In this document: in pieces, positions 8,416 to 18,676 of the stretch | How positions within the stretch are numbered: position 1 is the first letter of the stretch | Layout of the letters: every line of letters starts with the position of its first letter | Assembly (NCBI RefSeq): GCF_003289645.1 | Contig: NZ_QLYX01000004.1 | Span: forward strand, 372,001-436,000 | Length of the DNA: 64,000 nucleotides | Reading direction: 5' to 3' | Source of the DNA: Actinomadura craniellae | GTDB lineage: Bacteria; Actinomycetota; Actinomycetes; Streptosporangiales; Streptosporangiaceae | Position numbers and translations under genes: made by a program | The notes under the pieces: generated by a model | The model's input: only the letters and a program-made list of their open reading frames with translations | Database searches by the model: none | Told to the model about the DNA's origin: nothing

Positions 8416-9291
8416 ATGCGCCGAATCTGGCACCGGCGGGGCGATGACGACCCCGCTCGCGCGGGGAAGGTCGCGGCCGCCGCCGCCGAGACCACCGACA
8501 CGATCCCGTCCGAGCCCGACCTGACCGCGGCCGCGTTCTTCGACGTCGACAACACCATGATGCGCGGCGCGTCGATCTACTACTTCGCCCGCGGCCTCGC
8601 CGCGCGCAAACTCTTCACCCTGCGCGACCTCGCCCTGTTCGCGGTCGGGCAGGCCGCCTTCCGGCTGCGCGGCGCCGAGAACGCCGAGCACATCTCCACC
8701 GCCAAAGAGGCCGCGCTCGCCTTCGTCGCCGGGCAGAAGGTCGAAGACCTCGTCCGGCTCTGCGAGGAGATCTACGACGAGGTCATGGCCGACCGGATCT
8801 GGGCCGGCACCCGGGCGCTCGCCCTCCAGCACCTCGACGCCGGGCAGCAGGTCTGGCTCGTCACCGCCACCCCCGTCGAGGTCGCCCGGGTCATCGCCCA
8901 CCGGCTGGGCCTCACCGGCGCGCTCGGCACCGTCGCCGAGACCGAGGACGGCGTCTACACCGGCAGGCTCGTCGGCAACCTGCTGCACGGACCCAACAAG
9001 GCCGAAGCCGTCCGGGCGCTGGCACTGCGCGAGGGGCTCGACCTGTCCCGCTGCTCCGCCTACAGCGACTCCCACAACGACATGCCGATGCTGACCGTCG
9101 TCGGGTACCCCCACGCCGTCAACCCCGACACCGAACTGCGCGCGCACGCCAAGGCCGAGAACTGGCCCGTGCACGACTTCCGCACCGGGCGCAAGGTCAC
9201 CATGATCGCGCTGCCCGCCGCCGCGGGCGCCGGCGCCCTGGCCGGCGGCGTCGCCGCGGGGATGGCGCTGAGGAAGCACTACCGCGCGTAG
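8416..9291 (+). CDS. HAD superfamily subfamily IB hydrolase (SerB-like phosphatase)
   Basis: A 291-residue HAD-IB enzyme. Motif I is FFDVDNTMM (DxDxT nucleophile and acid/base), motif II is WLVTATP, and the C-terminal motif IV is SDSHNDMPML. These residues indicate a Mg-dependent phosphatase acting on a small phosphorylated metabolite. A hydrophobic, Gly/Ala-rich C-terminal segment (LPAAAGAGALAGGVAAGMAL) may anchor it to the membrane. The ATG at 8416 is chosen because the upstream extension is low-complexity and overlaps the preceding gene. Homologues sit near bldN in other actinomycetes; substrate unknown. Confidence 0.87.
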   Translation: MRRIWHRRGDDDPARAGKVAAAAAETTDTIPSEPDLTAAAFFDVDNTMMRGASIYYFARGLAARKLFTLRDLALFAVGQAAFRLRGAENAEHISTAKEAALAFVAGQKVEDLVRLCEEIYDEVMADRIWAGTRALALQHLDAGQQVWLVTATPVEVARVIAHRLGLTGALGTVAETEDGVYTGRLVGNLLHGPNKAEAVRALALREGLDLSRCSAYSDSHNDMPMLTVVGYPHAVNPDTELRAHAKAENWPVHDFRTGRKVTMIALPAAAGAGALAGGVAAGMALRKHYRA

Positions 9292-9294
9292 TTT

Positions 9295-9463
9295 GCTTGG
9301 CGCTCGTTCCTCGCGCTTGTCGCGGCGCCTTCGGCGCGCCGTCTTCCCTCGTCGCGGTGAAGATCGCTCGTTCCTCACGATCTTCACCGCTCCTCAGTCC
9401 AGACGGCGCGGGCGCCGCTCCCGGGCCGCCTCGCTTCGCATCGGCGTCCGATCTCGTCCTTTC
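9295..9463 (+). repeat. Dispersed structured intergenic repeat, copy A
   Basis: Begins 3 bases after the HAD gene stop. It is nearly identical over ~169 bases to copies at 27477-27645 (same orientation) and 28776-28941 (inverted). Its core is a 13-base perfect inverted repeat (GCGGTGAAGATCG / CGATCTTCACCGC) with a short loop, nested in an outer GCCGTCT / AGACGGC pair. It fills most of the 300-base convergent gap between the HAD and acyltransferase genes. The rest of the gap, to 9592, holds a 16-base tandem duplication at 9563-9594 that runs into the acyltransferase stop codon, and nothing else I recognise. Confidence 0.88.
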
Positions 9464-9592
9464 GCGGACGGATCAGTTCGGGCGTGCCCGACGGTGAATC
9501 CTGCGCTGGCGGGAAGCGCGGTCGGGTCAGGGGGCGCACCTACCGGCGAAGCCGGTGCTGTTAGAGGCCGGGGCTGTCAGAGGCCGGGGCTG

Positions 9593-10519
9593 TCAGAGGA
9601 AAGCGGTGCCGCGGCGGAGGAGGAGGTCGTAGAGCATGTGCTGGATGGTTTCGCGGACGTGGTCGGTGAGGTTGAAGACCGTCATGGGGTCGTCGGCGGC
9701 GGTGGCCTCGTACTCGTCCAGGGGTACCGGCTCGCCGAACTGGATCATCCATTTGGACGGGAGGGGGACCAGGCCCAGGGCGCCCAGCAGGGGGAACGTG
9801 GGGGTGATCGGGAAGTAGGGGAGGCCCAGGAGGCGGGCCAGGGGCCAGAAGTCGGCGATCTTGGGGTAGATCTCCTCGGCGCCGACGATGGCGCAGGGGA
9901 TGATCGGGGTGCGGGCGCGTAGTGCGGTCTCGACGAAGCCGCCGCGGCCGAAGCGTTGCAGCTTGTAGCGGTCACCGAAGGGCTTGCCGACGCCCTTGAA
10001 GCCTTCGGGGAACACGCCGACCAGTTCGCCCTTGTCCAGCAGGCGGGCGGCGTCGGCCTGGCAGGCCAGGGTGTGGCCGGCCTTGCGGGACAGGTGGCCC
10101 AGCAGCGGCACCTGGTAGACCAGGTCGGCGCCGAGCAGGCGCAGGTCGCGGTGGGCGTGGTCGTGGGCGGCGACCGTGAGCATGATGCCGTCCAGCGGGA
10201 GGGTGCCCGAGTGGTTGGCGACGATCAGCGCGCCGCCCTTGTCGGGGATGTTCTCCACCCCGTCCAGTTCCACCCGGAACCAGCGCTCGAACAGCAGCCG
10301 GGCGGGCGGCAGCACCACGGTGCGGTTGAACTCGGGGTCGTAGCCGAACTCGTCCACGGGGTAGTCGCCGGACATCCGGCGGCGCAGGAAGGACAGGCCG
10401 GCCGCGACGCCGCGTTCGAACGAGCCGCGGTCGTCCGGTTCCGGCTCCGGCGGGGGGCGGTAGCCGTTGCCGAGCGGGATGATCCGTGCCCCCTCGTCGG
10501 GCTCCGGGGCGGCGCTCAT
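9593..10519 (-). CDS. PlsC-type lysophospholipid acyltransferase family protein
   Basis: A 308-residue glycerolipid-type acyltransferase. The catalytic His lies in ANHSGTLPLDG (about residue 102), and the substrate-binding block is GVFPEGFKG. The expected third block is present as PIIPCAIVGAEEIYPK. A disordered Pro/Asp-rich N-terminus precedes the domain. Members acylate lysophosphatidate or related lipids at the inner face of the membrane. It overlaps the upstream epimerase gene by four bases (ATGA), so the pair forms a coupled operon. The exact acyl acceptor is unknown. Confidence 0.88.
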   Translation of the reverse strand: MSAAPEPDEGARIIPLGNGYRPPPEPEPDDRGSFERGVAAGLSFLRRRMSGDYPVDEFGYDPEFNRTVVLPPARLLFERWFRVELDGVENIPDKGGALIVANHSGTLPLDGIMLTVAAHDHAHRDLRLLGADLVYQVPLLGHLSRKAGHTLACQADAARLLDKGELVGVFPEGFKGVGKPFGDRYKLQRFGRGGFVETALRARTPIIPCAIVGAEEIYPKIADFWPLARLLGLPYFPITPTFPLLGALGLVPLPSKWMIQFGEPVPLDEYEATAADDPMTVFNLTDHVRETIQHMLYDLLLRRGTAFL

Positions 10520-11559
10520 CGGGTTCCGCCCAGCGCCCCGGCGAGGCGGTCGAGCAGTTCGGCCGGCGGGTTGCCGCCCATTCCCTGGGCGCGCACGAAC
10601 TCGTCGAACGCCGTGGCCGAGTCGTACCCGGGCCGCCAGCCGAGCTCGGCCGCCAGCCGGGAGGAGTCGACCACCCGGCCGTACATCAGCCAGCGCAGCA
10701 GTTCCGGTGAGAACCCCGACAGCCCGGCGAAGCGGCGTCCCAGATCGCCCAGCACCTGCATCGACTGCGCGGGCACCGGGACATGGGGACGGCCCGCCCG
10801 GCGCAGCGCCTGCGACAGCAGCAGCACTCCGTCACCGGCCGCGTTGAACGTGCCGGGGTGGTCTTCCAGCGTCATCCGCCGCAGCACCTCCACGCCGTCG
10901 TCCTCGTGCATGAACTGCAGCCGCGGGTCGAAGCCCAGCACCGTGGGCACCACCGGCATCCGCAGGTACCGGGTCAGCGGTGTGTCGACGTCGGGGCCGA
11001 GGAAGTTGGCGAAGCGCAGCAGCGACACCACGAGGTCGGGGCGGCGCCGCTGCAGCCCCCGCACGTAGCCCTCGACCTCGACCGCGTCCCTGGCGTAGCC
11101 GGACGCGGGGGGCTCCGCCGGCTCGTCGAGCTCGGAGAAGACCGCGGGGTCGCGCGGGGAGGAGCCGTAGACGGCGGCCGACGAGCGGACCACGAGCCTG
11201 CGCATGTCGGGCGACCGCTGGCACGCCGCCAGCAGCTGCATCGTGCCGATGACGTTGATTTCCTTCATCTTCAGCCGCGGCCCGAGCTGCGGGACGGTCA
11301 CCAGGTTCAGGTGGACCACGGTGTCGACCCGCGCCGAGGTGATCACCTTGGCGATGTTCGGTGTGCGGATGTCGACCGTGACGAACTCGGTGCGGCCGAG
11401 CGGCAGCGTGGGCGGGACGGTGTCGACCCCGATGACCCGCTCGACGGACGGATCGGCCTGCAGGGCGTTCGCGACCCGTGCGCCCAGGAAACGGGAGACA
11501 CCCGTCACGAGGACCACACGGGCCGCGGCTGAGGGCTTAGCGGACACCGTGCGCCCCAC
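10516..11559 (-). CDS. NAD-dependent epimerase/dehydratase (extended SDR)
   Basis: An extended short-chain dehydrogenase of ~345 residues. The cofactor motif VLVTGVSRFLGARVA is a variant of GxxGxxG. VVRSSAAVYGSSPRD and YARDAVEVEGYV give the Ser and a Tyr, but Tyr-xxx-Lys is not intact (YARDA), so catalysis may be lost or altered. The frame allows GTG starts at 11559 and 11547; the later one has better ribosome-site spacing to an upstream AAGG. It is coupled to the acyltransferase downstream, suggesting a joint envelope-lipid or polysaccharide role. Confidence 0.84.
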   Translation of the reverse strand: MGRTVSAKPSAAARVVLVTGVSRFLGARVANALQADPSVERVIGVDTVPPTLPLGRTEFVTVDIRTPNIAKVITSARVDTVVHLNLVTVPQLGPRLKMKEINVIGTMQLLAACQRSPDMRRLVVRSSAAVYGSSPRDPAVFSELDEPAEPPASGYARDAVEVEGYVRGLQRRRPDLVVSLLRFANFLGPDVDTPLTRYLRMPVVPTVLGFDPRLQFMHEDDGVEVLRRMTLEDHPGTFNAAGDGVLLLSQALRRAGRPHVPVPAQSMQVLGDLGRRFAGLSGFSPELLRWLMYGRVVDSSRLAAELGWRPGYDSATAFDEFVRAQGMGGNPPAELLDRLAGALGGTR

Positions 11560-11578
11560 CCTTCCCGGCCCCGTCCGG

Positions 11579-11677
11579 CTACTTCTTGTTGCGCCGCTGG
11601 ACCCGCGTCTTCTTCAGCAGCTTGCGGTGCTTCTTCTTGGCCATCCTCTTACGGCGCTTCTTGATGACGGAACCCAC
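11579..11677 (-). CDS. Small basic ribosomal protein bS22 (AURKAIP1/COX24-domain)
   Basis: A 32-residue, extremely Lys/Arg-rich protein; translation of this strand reads [19 protein letters not shown] and continues [13 protein letters not shown] before the stop. This matches the actinobacterial small-subunit protein bS22, annotated as AURKAIP1/COX24-domain. The GTG start has GAGG five bases upstream. It lies between the HTH gene and the epimerase gene on the same strand, which agrees with the conserved position in actinomycetes. Such tiny genes are usually missed by length cut-offs. Confidence 0.9.
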   Translation of the reverse strand: MGSVIKKRRKRMAKKKHRKLLKKTRVQRRNKK

Positions 11678-11913
11678 GAAACCTCACTCGACATGCCGGA
11701 TGGAGTGCAGGGGGCGAGCAGACCGCGCGCCCCCACCCGGGCGTACAGGCCCGGAGCCCAAGGGTACCGCTGGACCGGCGCCCACGCCGCAGCCGGTCAC
11801 CGCGGTGACCCTCGTTCGGCCACCGCGTACCGGCCGACGGCCCCGCGGGCCGCCGGCCACGCTCTCCCTCGCCGCCGCCGCGGGCGCCTGCTCACGGCAC
11901 CCGCGACCCCCGG

Positions 11914-12117
11914 CTACCCCGCTTCGATGTACGCGTCGCGGAGGTAGTCGTGAACGGCCTGCTCGGGAACTCTGAACGAGCGGCCTACGCGTATCGCCGG
12001 CAGCTCGCCTGAATGGACAAGGCGGTAGACGGTCATCTTGGACACCCGCATCACCGCCGCCACTTCGGCCACAGTCAGGAACCTGACCTCACTCAGAGGT
12101 CGCTCGCCTGAGCCCAT
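11914..12117 (-). CDS. BldC-like MerR/excisionase-type helix-turn-helix protein
   Basis: A 67-residue DNA-binding protein consisting of a single winged HTH: FLTVAEVAAVMRVSKMTVYR (helix-turn-helix) followed by HSGELPAIRVGRSFRVPEQA (wing). It is related to BldC and excisionase-like regulators. It matches the short conserved actinobacterial protein found beside bS22. The ATG at 12117 is preceded by GGAAGAGGG at good spacing, so an in-frame upstream start at 12147 is not used. About 235 bases between this gene and bS22 show nothing recognisable. Confidence 0.9.
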   Translation of the reverse strand: MGSGERPLSEVRFLTVAEVAAVMRVSKMTVYRLVHSGELPAIRVGRSFRVPEQAVHDYLRDAYIEAG

Positions 12118-12226
12118 CGGACGCCCTCTTCCACACGTGCCGCGCACCGGCCCTTTGGGTGACTTTGAACACGCACGTGTACTTCCCCCAGCGTAAATCG
12201 TGCATCCACAGTCGCAAGAGGGAAGT

Positions 12227-13048
12227 TCAGGCAGACAAGCCAGATAGCTCCAGAAGGTAAGCAGTCAACGGCGCGTACTGGTGGGCCGGAACGCCGTCGT
12301 CCAGGGGCACCACGGCCGCGACCTTCCCCTCGGCCTCCCCCGCGAACAGGGCTGGATCGTTGCAGTCGGCGAATCCGACGGTGACGATCCCGGCCTCGCC
12401 GGCGGCTCCCGCCCAGCCGTGGTCGGCGATGGCCAGATCCGGCCAATCATCGGATTCTGCTGCGAGCTCGGCCAGTATCGCCTCCATCGGCTGCGGATCG
12501 TGGGTGTGCTGCATCCGGCCGTCCTCGCTCTGGAGCATCGCCACGTCCTCGACGTAGCGCAGCCGGCGGACCTCCGTGCCGTAGGCGAGCTCGGCCTCGT
12601 ACCACCAGCCCTCGGCCGGGGTCAGCAGCCGGCAGCCGCGGGCCCGCAGTGCCCGGCCCAGCGCCTGGTAGATCGGCGGCAGCGCCTGGGGGTGGCCGGT
12701 CGCCAGCACCACCCGGGCGCGGCTGTCGGCGGCGTGCCGGATGCGTTCGGCCATCGCCTCCAGCGCGTCCAGCGTGCGGTCGGGGTCGATGGTGTCGTCC
12801 CCGTAGACGTGCCGCGGATCGGGGCTGACCCCGCACCGCTCGGCCATCATCGCCAGGACGTCGGCCTCCGACCACTGCCGCTTGAGGTCCAGCCCGAACA
12901 GGTAGTAGGGGTTGCCCGCGGCCATCCGCCGGTAGTGCAGCAGGTTGTTCTGTCTGGGGGTCGCGACCTCGCCGGCGATCATCGTACGGACCAGGTGCTC
13001 CCGCAGCTCCGCCCGGGACGGCGCCCGGGACGGAGAAGGCGTGTTCAA
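12227..13048 (-). CDS. Conserved actinobacterial protein, phosphatase-like annotation in relatives
   Basis: A 273-residue soluble protein with a conserved N-terminal block (HYRRMAAGNPYYLFGLDLKR) and acidic patches later (ESDDWPDLAIADHGWAGAAG). I recall relatives labelled phosphatase, but I see no classical phosphatase motif, so the reaction is unassigned. The start is a TTG with GAGGAG eight bases upstream. It lies 16 bases after the acuC stop and is probably co-transcribed with it. The C-terminus ends near 12227, with about 110 bases to the HTH gene. Confidence 0.75.
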   Translation of the reverse strand: MNTPSPSRAPSRAELREHLVRTMIAGEVATPRQNNLLHYRRMAAGNPYYLFGLDLKRQWSEADVLAMMAERCGVSPDPRHVYGDDTIDPDRTLDALEAMAERIRHAADSRARVVLATGHPQALPPIYQALGRALRARGCRLLTPAEGWWYEAELAYGTEVRRLRYVEDVAMLQSEDGRMQHTHDPQPMEAILAELAAESDDWPDLAIADHGWAGAAGEAGIVTVGFADCNDPALFAGEAEGKVAAVVPLDDGVPAHQYAPLTAYLLELSGLSA

Positions 13049-13064
13049 AAGCTCGCTCCTCAGG

Positions 13065-14252
13065 TCATGCGTCGGTCATCGGGTCGAGGCCGTGTTCGGG
13101 GAACACCGCGCGCCGGGTCGCCAGGATCGCCTGGTCGAGGGGGCTGGCCGGGTCGTACCCGCCCGCCCAGGAGGGCCCCTCGGTCCGGCCGCCGTCGGTC
13201 ATCCGGCGGGGCGCGATCTCCGCCGTCCGCTGCCGGACGAACTCGCGCCAGTCGTCGGGGGTGGGCGTCTCCGGGGCGATGGGGCGGCCGGCGGCCTCGG
13301 CCAGCAGGTGCGTCCACGCCCGCGGGACCACCTGGACCAGCTCGTAGCCCCCGCCGCCGGTGACGATCCAGCGGCCGCCCGCCGTCTCGTGCGCCAGCCG
13401 GTGCAGTGCCGCGTACGCGGCGCGCTGGCCGTCCACCGTCAGGATCAGGTGGGCCAGCGGGTCGAGCGCGTGGCTGTCGCAGCCGTGCTGGGTGAGCAGG
13501 ACCTGGGGCCGGAACGCCCGCAGCAGGTGCGGCACCACGGCGTGGAAGGCGCGCAGCCAGGGCGCGTCGCCGGTGCCCGGCGGCAGCGCGACGTTGACGG
13601 CGGTGCCGTCGGCGCCGGTCTCGTCGGGGAAGCCGGTGCCGGGGAAGAGCGTGCGCGGTGTCTCGTGCAGGCTGATCGTGAGCACCCGGGGGTCGTCGTA
13701 GAAGACGGCCTGCACGCCGTCCCCGTGGTGCACGTCGATGTCGACGTACGCCACCCGCTCGGCGCCCTGCTCCAGCAGCCAGGCGATCGCGATGGCGGGG
13801 TCGTTGTACACGCAGAAGCCGGACGCCGCGCCCGGCAGCGCGTGGTGCAGCCCGCCGGCGATGTTGGCGGCGTGCTCCGACCCGCCCGTCCACACCGCCC
13901 GGGCGGCGGCGACCGAGGCGCCGGCCACCAGGGCCGAGGCGTCGTGCATGCCCGCGAAGACCGGGTTGTCGGGGCTGCCCAGCCCGCGGCCCGGTTCCGC
14001 GAGCCCGGTGGCGCCGGAGTGCTTGACCGCCGCGATGTAGCCCGGCTCGTGTACCAGTTCGAGCAGGTCGTCGCCGGCGGGGGCGAACTCCGCCAGGCGC
14101 ACGTTCGGGTGGTCGAGGACCCCGTACTGCCGGGCCAGTTCCATCGTCAGCTCGACCCGGACGGGGTTGAGCGGATGGCCGGAGCCGAAGTCGTAGGAGA
14201 TGAGTTTCTCGTCCCAGAGGACTTCCAGCCCGCACGCCTCCGGCTCGTTCAT
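13065..14252 (-). CDS. acuC: AcuC-type acetoin utilisation protein / class I histone-deacetylase-fold enzyme
   Basis: A 395-residue member of the arginase/deacetylase superfamily. Motifs for zinc binding and catalysis are present: VAYVDIDVHHGDGVQAVFYD (His-Asp pair), a substrate segment TLFPGTGF and the late VTGGGGYELVQV. The expected N-terminal YDFGSGHPLNP is intact. In other bacteria AcuC deacetylates acetyl-CoA synthetase or related proteins. Length matches the family. It is the first gene of a short minus-strand pair; its ribosome site is weak. Confidence 0.92.
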   Translation of the reverse strand: MNEPEACGLEVLWDEKLISYDFGSGHPLNPVRVELTMELARQYGVLDHPNVRLAEFAPAGDDLLELVHEPGYIAAVKHSGATGLAEPGRGLGSPDNPVFAGMHDASALVAGASVAAARAVWTGGSEHAANIAGGLHHALPGAASGFCVYNDPAIAIAWLLEQGAERVAYVDIDVHHGDGVQAVFYDDPRVLTISLHETPRTLFPGTGFPDETGADGTAVNVALPPGTGDAPWLRAFHAVVPHLLRAFRPQVLLTQHGCDSHALDPLAHLILTVDGQRAAYAALHRLAHETAGGRWIVTGGGGYELVQVVPRAWTHLLAEAAGRPIAPETPTPDDWREFVRQRTAEIAPRRMTDGGRTEGPSWAGGYDPASPLDQAILATRRAVFPEHGLDPMTDA

Positions 14253-14433
14253 GAGCTCACGTTATCGCTCCTGCACGGCGGAACTCCCCGTGGCGCTCAT
14301 CACAACAAACAGCCACCGGACGTGCACTGACAGGAGTCAACGCAGCTCACACTGGTGAAAACTTGTGAGGTGGATTACTCTCCCTTGAGAGCAGAGTTAA
14401 CACGACGGAAATGTATCCGGAAGTGGGGTGCCG

Positions 14434-15411
14434 ATGGATCAGCTCCTACCCGGCGACCCGCTGCAGTCAAGCCGGCAGAGTCGCGTCATCGCGCAGGCGC
14501 TCCGGCTGAGCCTGTGGCCCCTCCTCAACCGCGCGCCGGGGCCGCCCGGCTCGCTCCAGGCGTTCCGGGCCACCGTCGACGCCGCCGCCCGGCTACTGCC
14601 GGTCAGCCCCGGGGTGCGCATCGAGCCGCTGGCCGACCCCCGCGTCGAGACCGGCGAGCCGCCCGTCGCCGGCGAGTGGGTGGCACCGGCCGGGCCGGTC
14701 GCCGAGGGAGCCGTCCTGTACCTGCACGGCGGCGGCTACGTGATGTGCTCGCCGCGCACGCACCGCTCGATCACCTCCCGGCTGGCGGTGGAGTCCGGGC
14801 TGCCGGTGCTCGTCCCGCGCTACCGCCTGGCGCCCGAGCACCCCTTTCCAGCCGCCCTGAACGACGCGCTGGCCGCGTACCGCTGGCTGCTCTCCCGGGG
14901 CGTCCCCGCCGGCCGGATCATCGTGGCCGGCGACTCCGCGGGCGGGCACCTGGCGGCCTCGCTGACCGGGGAGATCTGCCGCATCGGCCTGCCCGCCCCG
15001 GCCGGGGTGGTGCTCCTGTCCCCCTGGGTGGACCTCGAGTGCGAGCTGTCCCTGGGCAGCGACGCCCGGGACGCCTACATCAGCGCGCACGCGGCGCAGC
15101 GGGTCGCCCGGCTGGTGATCGGCGACGCCGACCCCCGCGACCCCCGGCTGGCGCTGCTCCACCGCGCGTGGACGGACATGCCGCCGTTCCTGATCCAGGT
15201 CGGCGGGAACGAGGTACTGCGGCCGGAGGCCGAACGGCTGGCCAAGGCCCTGGGCGACGCCTGCGAACTCCAGGTCTGGCCCGGCCAGATGCACGTCTTC
15301 CAGATCCTCGACCGGCTGCTGCCCGAGGCCCGCACCGCGCTGCGCGAGGCCGCCCGCTTCATCGGCTCGGTGCTGCACCCCTCGGCCGCCGGCGCCGCCG
15401 ACGCCGCGTAG
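14434..15411 (+). CDS. Alpha/beta hydrolase, HSL-type esterase
   Basis: About 325 residues. The oxyanion-hole motif HGGGYV and the nucleophile motif GDSAGGH identify the hormone-sensitive-lipase family of carboxylesterases; the catalytic Asp is probably in the segment before GQMHVFQ, whose His completes the triad. I choose the ATG at 14434; a GTG two codons upstream is possible. The region upstream has TTACTCT and AGAGTTAA flanking the segment around 14375-14400, an imperfect dyad that could be an operator. The gene converges on the exporter operon with a 3-base gap. Confidence 0.88.
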   Translation: MDQLLPGDPLQSSRQSRVIAQALRLSLWPLLNRAPGPPGSLQAFRATVDAAARLLPVSPGVRIEPLADPRVETGEPPVAGEWVAPAGPVAEGAVLYLHGGGYVMCSPRTHRSITSRLAVESGLPVLVPRYRLAPEHPFPAALNDALAAYRWLLSRGVPAGRIIVAGDSAGGHLAASLTGEICRIGLPAPAGVVLLSPWVDLECELSLGSDARDAYISAHAAQRVARLVIGDADPRDPRLALLHRAWTDMPPFLIQVGGNEVLRPEAERLAKALGDACELQVWPGQMHVFQILDRLLPEARTALREAARFIGSVLHPSAAGAADAA

Positions 15412-15414
15412 CGG

Positions 15415-16598
15415 TCACTCCGTGCGGAGGGCCACCACCGGATCGAGCCGGCCCGCCCGGCGGGCCGGCAGCACGCCGAAGATCACGCCTACCGCCGCCG
15501 AGACCGCGAACGCCAGCGCCGGAGACCACCAGGCGACCTCCGCCGGGACGGGTGACGCCCGGGAGATGGCCAGCGCGCCGCCGACCCCCAGCGCGATGCC
15601 CGCCAGACCGCCGATCGTGGTGAGCAGCACCGCCTCCACCAGGAACTGGGCCAGGATGTCGCGCTGCCGGGCGCCGAGCGCCTTGCGCAGGCCGATCTCC
15701 CGGGTCCGCTCCCGCACGCTGACCAGCATGATGTTCGAGACGCCCACCCCGCCGACCAGCAGTGAGATCGCGGCGATCGCGGCCAGCACCCCGGTCAGCG
15801 CGCCCAGCACGGTGCCGATCGTGCCCAGCAGCTGGGTCTGGGTGATCGCCGAGAACCGCTCCCCCGGATACCTGCGCTCCAGCTCGGCCACCACCCGCCG
15901 TTGCAGGTCCGGGATGGCGTCGGTGGTCGGGGCGCGGATGGCGAGGAAGTCGATCCGGTCGACCCCGAACAGCCGCTGCGCGGTGGTCACCGGGATGTGC
16001 AGCTCGGCGTCACGCGGCTGACCGAAGGTCTGACCGACCTCATCGAACACGCCGATCACCCGGAACCGGGCGCCGCCGGCGACCGCCACCTGGCGGCCCA
16101 CCGGATCGGCCTCGCCGAAGATCCGCCGGGCGGTCTCCGAGCCCAGCACCGCAACCCGGCGCCGGGTCTCCACATCCGTGCGGCTGAGGTAGCGGCCCCG
16201 GCTCAGCGGCCGGTTGAACACCTGCTGCAGGTGCTCGTTGGCCCCGACCACGGTCGAGAACGTCTCGCTGCCGCCCGCGCGCACCCGCTCCCCGGAGGCC
16301 AGCGACACCGCGATCCGCCGCTCGTCGCCCACCACCCGGGCGAGGGGGGCGACGTCCTCCAGCCGCATCCGGCTCAGCGTGGGCGCGGCGCCGAAGGACA
16401 GTTCCCCGGGCGCCACGAAGATCAGGTTGGAGCCGAGTCCCTCGATCTCCCGTTCCACCATGTTCCGCGCCCCGGAGCCGATCGCCACCAGCACCACCAC
16501 GGCGGCGACCCCGACCACCACCCCGAACATGGTCAGCCCGCTGCGCAGCCGGTTCACCCGGAGCGCGTCCCAGGCCACCCGGACCGATTCGGCGAGCC

Positions 16599-16602
<4 letters not shown>
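15415..16602 (-). CDS. MacB/FtsX-type ABC transporter permease
   Basis: A 395-residue permease with an N-terminal TM helix (MFGVVVGVAAVVVLVAIGSG), a long MacB-like extracytoplasmic domain (~residues 45-270), then three TM helices at the C-terminus with the FtsX signature RERTREIGLRKALGARQRDI. This is the mechanotransmission type of ABC exporter, moving substrates across or off the outer face of the membrane. It overlaps the ATPase gene by four bases. With the ATPase and adaptor it forms a MacAB-like tripartite system without an obvious outer-membrane partner, as expected in a Gram-positive. Confidence 0.93.
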
Positions 16603-17293
<691 letters not shown>

Positions 17294-17297
<4 letters not shown>

Positions 17298-18634
17298 GGC
17301 ACCTCCTGGCCCTGCTCGACCGTGTCCACCCTGGAAGTGACGATGCGCTCGCCCGGGGCCAGGCCGCCCAGCACCTGGACGAGGGAGTCGCCCTGCGCGC
17401 CCAGGCGGACCGCGCGCCGCCGCGCCCGCCCGTCCGTCACCACCCAGACCGTCGTCTCGCGCCCGCTGGTGACGACCGCCGCGGACGGCACCGACAGCAC
17501 CCCGCGCGCCTCCCGGACCCGCAGGTCGGCCACGGCGCTCATGCCCGGCTTGGGCCGGGGGGCGGCCGCACCGCCGGATCCGGTGCCGGCCCCGAGGGAG
17601 AGCGTGACCCGGTAGGTGACGCCGCCGGCCGACTGCTGCTGGGGGGTGACCCCGACCCCGGTGACCACGGCGGTGTACCGGACGCCGGGCAGGGCGTCGA
17701 GTTCGACGTCCGCCGGGGTGCCCTGGTCCACCCGGAGCACGTCCGTCTCGTCCACGTCGGCCGACAGGGTCAGCCGGGAGACGTCGGTGACGGTCACGAC
17801 GGCGTCGCCGGCGGTGACCGGAGCGCCCTCGGCGATGGACGCGGCGTCCCGGGGCGCTCCGCCCAGCCCGGCCAGCCCGCTCAGCGCCCCGGCGGCCCCG
17901 GCGGCCCCGGGCGGCGGGCTCGGCAGGCCGCCCGGGCTCCCGGCCGGGCCGCCCAGGCTCGCCACCCCGGCGAACGGCGCCCGGATCGTCAGCGCCTCGA
18001 CGGTGCGCTCCGCCGCGAGCACCGCAGCCCTGGTCTGCACCCGCTGCGCGGCGGTGATCGACGAGAGGGCCGCGCCGACACCGCCCAGCCCGGCGTTCAG
18101 CCGGGCCACCGCGGCGCGGGCCGCCGCGGCCGCGGCGGCGTAGTCGGCCTCGGCCCGGGTGATCTCGGCGAGCACCCGGGCGCGCTGCCCCGGGTCGGGG
18201 ACCTCCCGGGCGATCCGGCGTGCCTCGGTGAAGCCCCGCCGGGCGGTGCGGTCGGTGTGCCGCTGGAAGGAGCCGAGGTCGACCCCGGCCGGGGCGGCGG
18301 GGACGGAGCCGCCGGCCGCGCGGTCGGCGGCCCGGGCCTCGGCGAGTTGCTCCCGGGCCGTCGGCGAGTCGAGCCGGGCGAGCACCTGGCCGCGCCGCAC
18401 CCGGTCGCCGTCCGCCACGTGCAGCCGCCGGATCACGCCCTCGGCCGGGGCGCGCAGCGAGGACGTGCGGCGGGCCGCCACCGTGGCCGGAACCTCGACG
18501 ACCTCGGCCACGTCGGACGTGCCCACCGTCCCGATCCGGACCCGGGGGCGCTCGTCGTCGCCGGTGCACGCACCGGCCAGGCCGAGGGCCGTCAGCGCGG
18601 CCAGAGCCGGGGGGACATACCTCCGCAAAGCCAC
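17294..18634 (-). CDS. HlyD/MacA-family efflux adaptor, lipoprotein
   Basis: A 446-residue membrane-fusion-type protein. A lipoprotein signal ends in LAGAC with Cys23 as lipidation site. It has a barrel-sandwich hybrid (APAEGVIRRLHVADGDRVRR, then LARLDSP), a helical hairpin rich in Ala and Arg, a Gly/Pro-rich loop around residues 225-255, and a C-terminal beta-barrel with membrane-proximal domain. In Gram-positives such lipoproteins act with MacB-type permeases on the outer face. It is the first gene of the exporter operon. Confidence 0.92.
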
Positions 18635-18676
18635 CCGGCCATCGTAGGAGCGATCACCCCGGCCCGACAGACCCCG

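Noticed and set aside
9297-9497. Small frames across the dispersed repeats that translate to similar Arg/Ser-rich sequence
   Set aside because: The similarity comes from the DNA repeat itself and appears in all copies; no ribosome site and overlaps a hairpin.
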